Shown here: one piece after another, positions 61,060 to 64,000 of the stretch
How the letters are laid out: each line of letters begins with the position of its first letter
Numbering within the stretch: position 1 is the stretch's first letter
Assembly: GCA_017938645.1 (NCBI GenBank)
Contig: JAGBBE010000075.1
Location: forward strand, 41,688 to 105,687
Direction: 5' to 3'
Source: Clostridia bacterium
GTDB lineage: Bacteria > Bacillota_A > Clostridia > Christensenellales > Aristaeellaceae
Length of the DNA stretch: 64,000 nt
The notes under the pieces: generated by a model
Seen by the model: the letters and a program-made list of their open reading frames with translations, nothing else
The model's database searches: none
Told to the model about the DNA's origin: nothing
Program-made: the position numbers and the translations under genes

Positions 61060-62382
61060 ATGACTGTCGGCGTCGTTTCGCTGGGATGCAGCAAAAACCG
61101 TGTGGACACGGAACTGATGCTGGGCATCCTGCGCAAGGCGGGCTACGAGATCGTGGCCGACGAGCGCGATGCGGAGATTCTCATTGTCAATACCTGCGGC
61201 TTTATTGACCCGGCCAAGCAGGAATCGATCGATACTCTTCTGTCTTTGGCAGAATACAAGGAAAACGGCCGCTGCAGGCTGCTGGTGGCCACCGGCTGTC
61301 TGGTGCAGCGCTATGAGGACGCCATCCTCAATGACATGCCCGAGGTGGATCTGCTGCTGGGCGTAAGCCAGTACGAAAAGCTGCCCGAGGCCATCGAAGA
61401 GGCGCTTGGGGGCAAGCGTCCCAGCTACTGCGCTCCCAACGCGAACATCCTCGTGGGCGACCGCGTGCTGACCACCGCGCCCTACACCGCCTATATCCGC
61501 ATTGCAGACGGCTGCGACAACCGCTGCACCTACTGCGCGATTCCGCTCATCCGCGGAGGCTTCCGCAGCCGCGATATCGAAGATGTATTGGAAGAAATCC
61601 GCACGCTGGCCGAACAGGGCGTGCGCGAGCACGTGCTGGTGGCGCAGGATACCTCGCGCTTTGGCATCGACCGCTGCGGCAAATCCCTGCTGCCGGAACT
61701 GATGGTGCGCGCCGCAGACATTCCGGGTGTGGAATGGCTGCGCGTTCTGTACTGCTATCCGGACGAGGTGGATCAGGAGCTGCTGGACGCCATGGCCTCG
61801 CGCCCCAACATCTGCAAGTACCTCGATCTGCCCCTTCAGCATGCCGACCCGGATCTTCTGCGCCGCATGAACCGCCGCGGCGATATGGAAAAGACCCGCG
61901 CGCTGCTCAAAAAAGCGCGCGAAATGGGTTTCACTCTGCGCACCACGTTCATCACCGGCTTCCCGGGAGAAACGCAGGAGCAGTTTGATACCCTCATGGA
62001 CTTCATCCGCGACATCGAGTTTGACCGTTTGGGCGCATTCGCCTATTCGGCTGAGGAGGACACGCCCGCAGCCGTCATGCCCGGCCAGATCGACGACGAA
62101 ATCAAGGATGCGCGTCTGGATGTTCTCATGCGCGCCCAGCAGGCCATTTCGCTCAAGCGCAACCAGCTGCGCCTGGGAACCATTGAAAAAGTGCTCATCG
62201 AGTCCGTGCAGTACGACGAGGAAACCGGCGAAATCGTCGGCATCGGCCGCAGCGCACAGGAGGCCCCGGACACTGACGGCGAAATCCGCGTTCTCGGTGC
62301 GGATGAAAACGACATCGGCGGCTTCATCGAGGTGCGCATCACCGAAGCCGATATCTACGACCTGACAGGAGAAAAGCTATGA
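61060..62382 (+). CDS. rimO: Ribosomal protein S12 methylthiotransferase
   Basis: 440 residues. UPF0004 domain with VSLGCSKNRVDTELM at the N-terminus and LIVNTCGFIDPAKQES near residue 45; radical SAM cluster CDNRCTYCAIP (CxxxCxxC) near 150; KYLDLPLQHADPDLLRRM near 250; a C-terminal TRAM domain. NTCGFI and SLGCSKN are diagnostic of RimO rather than MiaB. It methylthiolates Asp of ribosomal protein S12. ATG at 61060; the TTG at 61057 has better spacing to AGGAGG, so either is possible. The stop overlaps pgsA by four bases. Confidence 0.95.
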   Translation: MTVGVVSLGCSKNRVDTELMLGILRKAGYEIVADERDAEILIVNTCGFIDPAKQESIDTLLSLAEYKENGRCRLLVATGCLVQRYEDAILNDMPEVDLLLGVSQYEKLPEAIEEALGGKRPSYCAPNANILVGDRVLTTAPYTAYIRIADGCDNRCTYCAIPLIRGGFRSRDIEDVLEEIRTLAEQGVREHVLVAQDTSRFGIDRCGKSLLPELMVRAADIPGVEWLRVLYCYPDEVDQELLDAMASRPNICKYLDLPLQHADPDLLRRMNRRGDMEKTRALLKKAREMGFTLRTTFITGFPGETQEQFDTLMDFIRDIEFDRLGAFAYSAEEDTPAAVMPGQIDDEIKDARLDVLMRAQQAISLKRNQLRLGTIEKVLIESVQYDEETGEIVGIGRSAQEAPDTDGEIRVLGADENDIGGFIEVRITEADIYDLTGEKL

Positions 62383-62927
62383 ACTGGCCCAATCGTTTGT
62401 CTCTGATCCGCATCGCAAGCGTGCCGGTGATCACGCTGCTTCTGGCGCTGAACAACCTCGGCTGGACGATGTATGTCGCGCTGTTCCTGTTCATTTTTGC
62501 CTCCATCACCGATTTTGTGGACGGCCATATCGCCCGCAAATACAACCTCGTGACCAACTTCGGCAAGTTTATCGACCCCGTGGCCGACAAGCTGCTGGTG
62601 CTGTCCACCATGGCCATGATCTCCTGGCACGACATCCTGCCCGCGTGGATCGTGGTGGCCGTGCTCTTCCGCGAAATCGCGGTGGACGGCCTGCGTCTGG
62701 TGGCTGTGGAGCAGGGCAAAGTGATCGCCGCCGGCAAGCTCGGCAAGATCAAAACCGCCTGTCAGATGACGATGATCATCACCCATCTGGTCTATCTTGC
62801 GCAGTTCCCGCTTCTGCACTATCTGGCCTACTGGCTGCTGATTCCCACGCAGATCGCGGCGCTGGCGATGACCCTGTGGAGCGGCGCGGACTATCTGATC
62901 AAGAACAAAGAGGTTCTCCATGGCTGA
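62379..62927 (+). CDS. pgsA: CDP-diacylglycerol-glycerol-3-phosphate 3-phosphatidyltransferase
   Basis: 182 residues, about five membrane segments. The CDP-alcohol phosphotransferase motif is complete: TDFVDGHIARKYNLVTNFGK followed by FIDPVADK (DG-x2-AR-x8-G-x3-D-x3-D) near residue 45-70. It makes phosphatidylglycerol phosphate in the membrane. ATG overlaps the rimO stop; its stop overlaps the next gene by eight bases. The rimO-pgsA-cinA-recA order is common in Firmicutes. Confidence 0.94.
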   Translation: MNWPNRLSLIRIASVPVITLLLALNNLGWTMYVALFLFIFASITDFVDGHIARKYNLVTNFGKFIDPVADKLLVLSTMAMISWHDILPAWIVVAVLFREIAVDGLRLVAVEQGKVIAAGKLGKIKTACQMTMIITHLVYLAQFPLLHYLAYWLLIPTQIAALAMTLWSGADYLIKNKEVLHG

Positions 62928-63402
62928 TCGTGCCTCCGAAATCGTCCGCCTGTTTTCCCAGCGCGGACGGACCCTTGCCACAGCCGAAAGCCTGACCGCC
63001 GGGCTCATCGCCTCAGCCGTTGCCGACGTCAGCGGCGCAAGCGCGGTGCTCATGGGCGGGATCGTCTCCTACGACACGCGCATCAAGTGCGAGGTGCTGG
63101 GCGTTGATCCGCAAATCATCGACACCCACGGCGTCGTCAGCGCCGCATGCGCCTGCCAGATGGCCGAAGGCGCGCGAAAGCTCCTTGGCGCGGACATCGC
63201 CGTGAGCGCCACAGGCGTCGCGGGCCCCACGGGCGGCACGCCCGAAACCCCGGTTGGAACCGTCTTTATCGGCGTAAGCTGCGCGCAGGAAACGTGCGCG
63301 GAGGAATGCCATTTTACCGGCGACCGCCAGAGCGTACGCGAACAATCCGTCGCGCATGCGCTGGATATGGCGCTGGACTGTCTTATGAAACATCATCCAT
63401 AA
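62920..63402 (+). CDS. CinA C-terminal-domain protein (PncC-like nicotinamide-nucleotide amidase)
   Basis: 160 residues. TLATAESLTAGLIASAVADV at residue 18 and AVSATGVAGPTGGTPETPVG near 95 are the CinA-C signatures with the catalytic Ser and Lys-type surroundings. This is the short form without the N-terminal molybdopterin-binding-like domain. Known members deamidate nicotinamide mononucleotide, recycling NAD pieces. ATG overlaps pgsA by eight bases. Directly upstream of recA. Confidence 0.9.
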   Translation: MADRASEIVRLFSQRGRTLATAESLTAGLIASAVADVSGASAVLMGGIVSYDTRIKCEVLGVDPQIIDTHGVVSAACACQMAEGARKLLGADIAVSATGVAGPTGGTPETPVGTVFIGVSCAQETCAEECHFTGDRQSVREQSVAHALDMALDCLMKHHP

Positions 63403-63423
63403 ACGAAAGAGGTGCAATCCATC

Positions 63424-64000
63424 ATGGCCAAGAAGGAAGCCGTCAAAAAGGATATCGGCGCAAAGGCCGACGACGTTCGTGAAGCCAAAATGAAGGCGCT
63501 GGAAAGCGCGCTGAGCCAGCTGAACAAGACCTACGGCAAGGGAAGCGTAATGAAGTTCTCCGACGCCGTGGCCGACCAGAACCTGCAGGTCATTTCCACC
63601 GGCTGTCTGGATCTGGACATGGCGCTGGGCGTGGGCGGTCTGCCCCGCGGCCGCATCGTGGAGATCTACGGACCGGAATCCTCCGGCAAAACCACCGTTG
63701 CGCTGCACTGCGTGGCCGAGGCCCAGAAGCTGGGCGGCGTGGCTGCGTTCATCGACGCCGAGCATGCCCTCGATCCCGTCTATGCCAAGAAGCTGGGCGT
63801 GAACATCGATGAGCTCTACATCTCCCAGCCCGACACCGGCGAGCAGGCCCTCGAAATCTGCGAAGCTCTCGTGCGCTCCGGCGCGGTGGACATCGTGGTT
63901 ATCGACTCCGTGGCCGCGCTGGTTCCGCGCGCTGAAATCGAAGGCGAAATGGGCGATGGCTTTATTATAGCAAAGATATCCTGCTTTGCAAGAAAAAGCG
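63424..64000 (+). CDS. recA: Recombinase RecA, 3' truncated or interrupted
   Basis: The first 178 codons are clearly RecA: a Lys/Ala-rich N-terminus, [11 protein letters not shown], Walker [15 protein letters not shown] near residue 80, [10 protein letters not shown], Walker [16 protein letters not shown] near 165, then EIEGEMGD. RecA continues SHVGLQAR in relatives, but here the frame reads [14 protein letters not shown] to the window end without a stop. The change is abrupt at 63958 and the last 43 bases are AT-rich. ATG at 63424 behind AAAGAGGTG. An insertion, intervening sequence or assembly join is likely; the rest of the gene is outside the window. Confidence 0.85.
   Translation, partial: MAKKEAVKKDIGAKADDVREAKMKALESALSQLNKTYGKGSVMKFSDAVADQNLQVISTGCLDLDMALGVGGLPRGRIVEIYGPESSGKTTVALHCVAEAQKLGGVAAFIDAEHALDPVYAKKLGVNIDELYISQPDTGEQALEICEALVRSGAVDIVVIDSVAALVPRAEIEGEMGDGFIIAKISCFARKS

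Noticed and set aside
63958..64000. RecA intein
   Set aside because: Although CFARKS resembles an intein start, the ten residues before it are already not RecA, so no clean extein-intein junction exists.

Overview
The window reads as one stretch of chromosome from a GC-rich, spore-forming member of the Clostridia (my inference). The signs are a three-gene gerA-type spore germination operon, an RsfA-like prespore regulator, a T-box leader, lipoprotein signals, PnuC, RadA followed by a YacL-like PIN/TRAM protein, and frequent GTG/TTG starts with strong AGGAGG sites. I see no rRNA, CRISPR array, prophage or recognisable transposase. The only tRNAs are a Gln-Glu pair.

Layout. 1-2143: end of a ceramidase-like protein and a ROK-type repressor. 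2383-5899 (minus): lysine-N-methylase, ICMT-family methyltransferase, sodium:solute symporter. 6089-8023 (minus): an acyl-CoA ligase behind a complete T-box leader. 8168-15269 (plus): a sugar-phosphate cluster (HAD phosphatase, conserved unknown protein, PfkB kinase, ROK kinase, GmhA-like SIS isomerase) and a GH2 glycosidase. 15346-22552 (minus): GDPD, esterase, ger operon, serine hydrolase, orphan ABC ATPase. 22672-28987: tRNAs, CutC, asparaginase family, DUF4177, Nim-like flavoprotein, PnuC with a structured leader, RsfA-like factor, fructokinase, a 47-residue protein. 29272-34100 (minus): five-domain peptidoglycan-binding lipoprotein, acyltransferase, split transketolase. 34266-40448 (plus): PolA, acetyltransferase, RadA, PIN/TRAM protein. 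40564-45004 (plus): tightly packed operon of ThrE, O-antigen-ligase-like protein, small membrane protein, radical SAM protein and VOC protein. 45067-45292: probable structured RNA. 45379-50090: ArsR, ABC exporter, Nudix, then a patch of lower GC. 50140-54485: an Fe/polyamine-type ABC importer. 54533-60774 (minus): PurC, PurF-like protein, CCA transferase, PepF, GntR regulator. 61060-64000 (plus): RimO, PgsA, CinA-C and a RecA gene whose reading frame leaves the family 43 bases before the window end.

Themes. Two families of interspersed, hairpin-rich intergenic repeats lie in terminator regions. Family A is a 172-bp element with imperfect inverted ends and compensatory changes in one hairpin. 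Family B has one long copy and several shortened ones. The best leads for something undescribed are the T-box on an acyl-CoA ligase, the sugar-phosphate cluster with its uncharacterised 322-residue protein, the RNA at 45.07-45.29 kb, the pnuC leader, the PurF-like protein lacking its catalytic cysteine, and the break in recA. Functional assignments rest on motifs read by eye; no database search was run.
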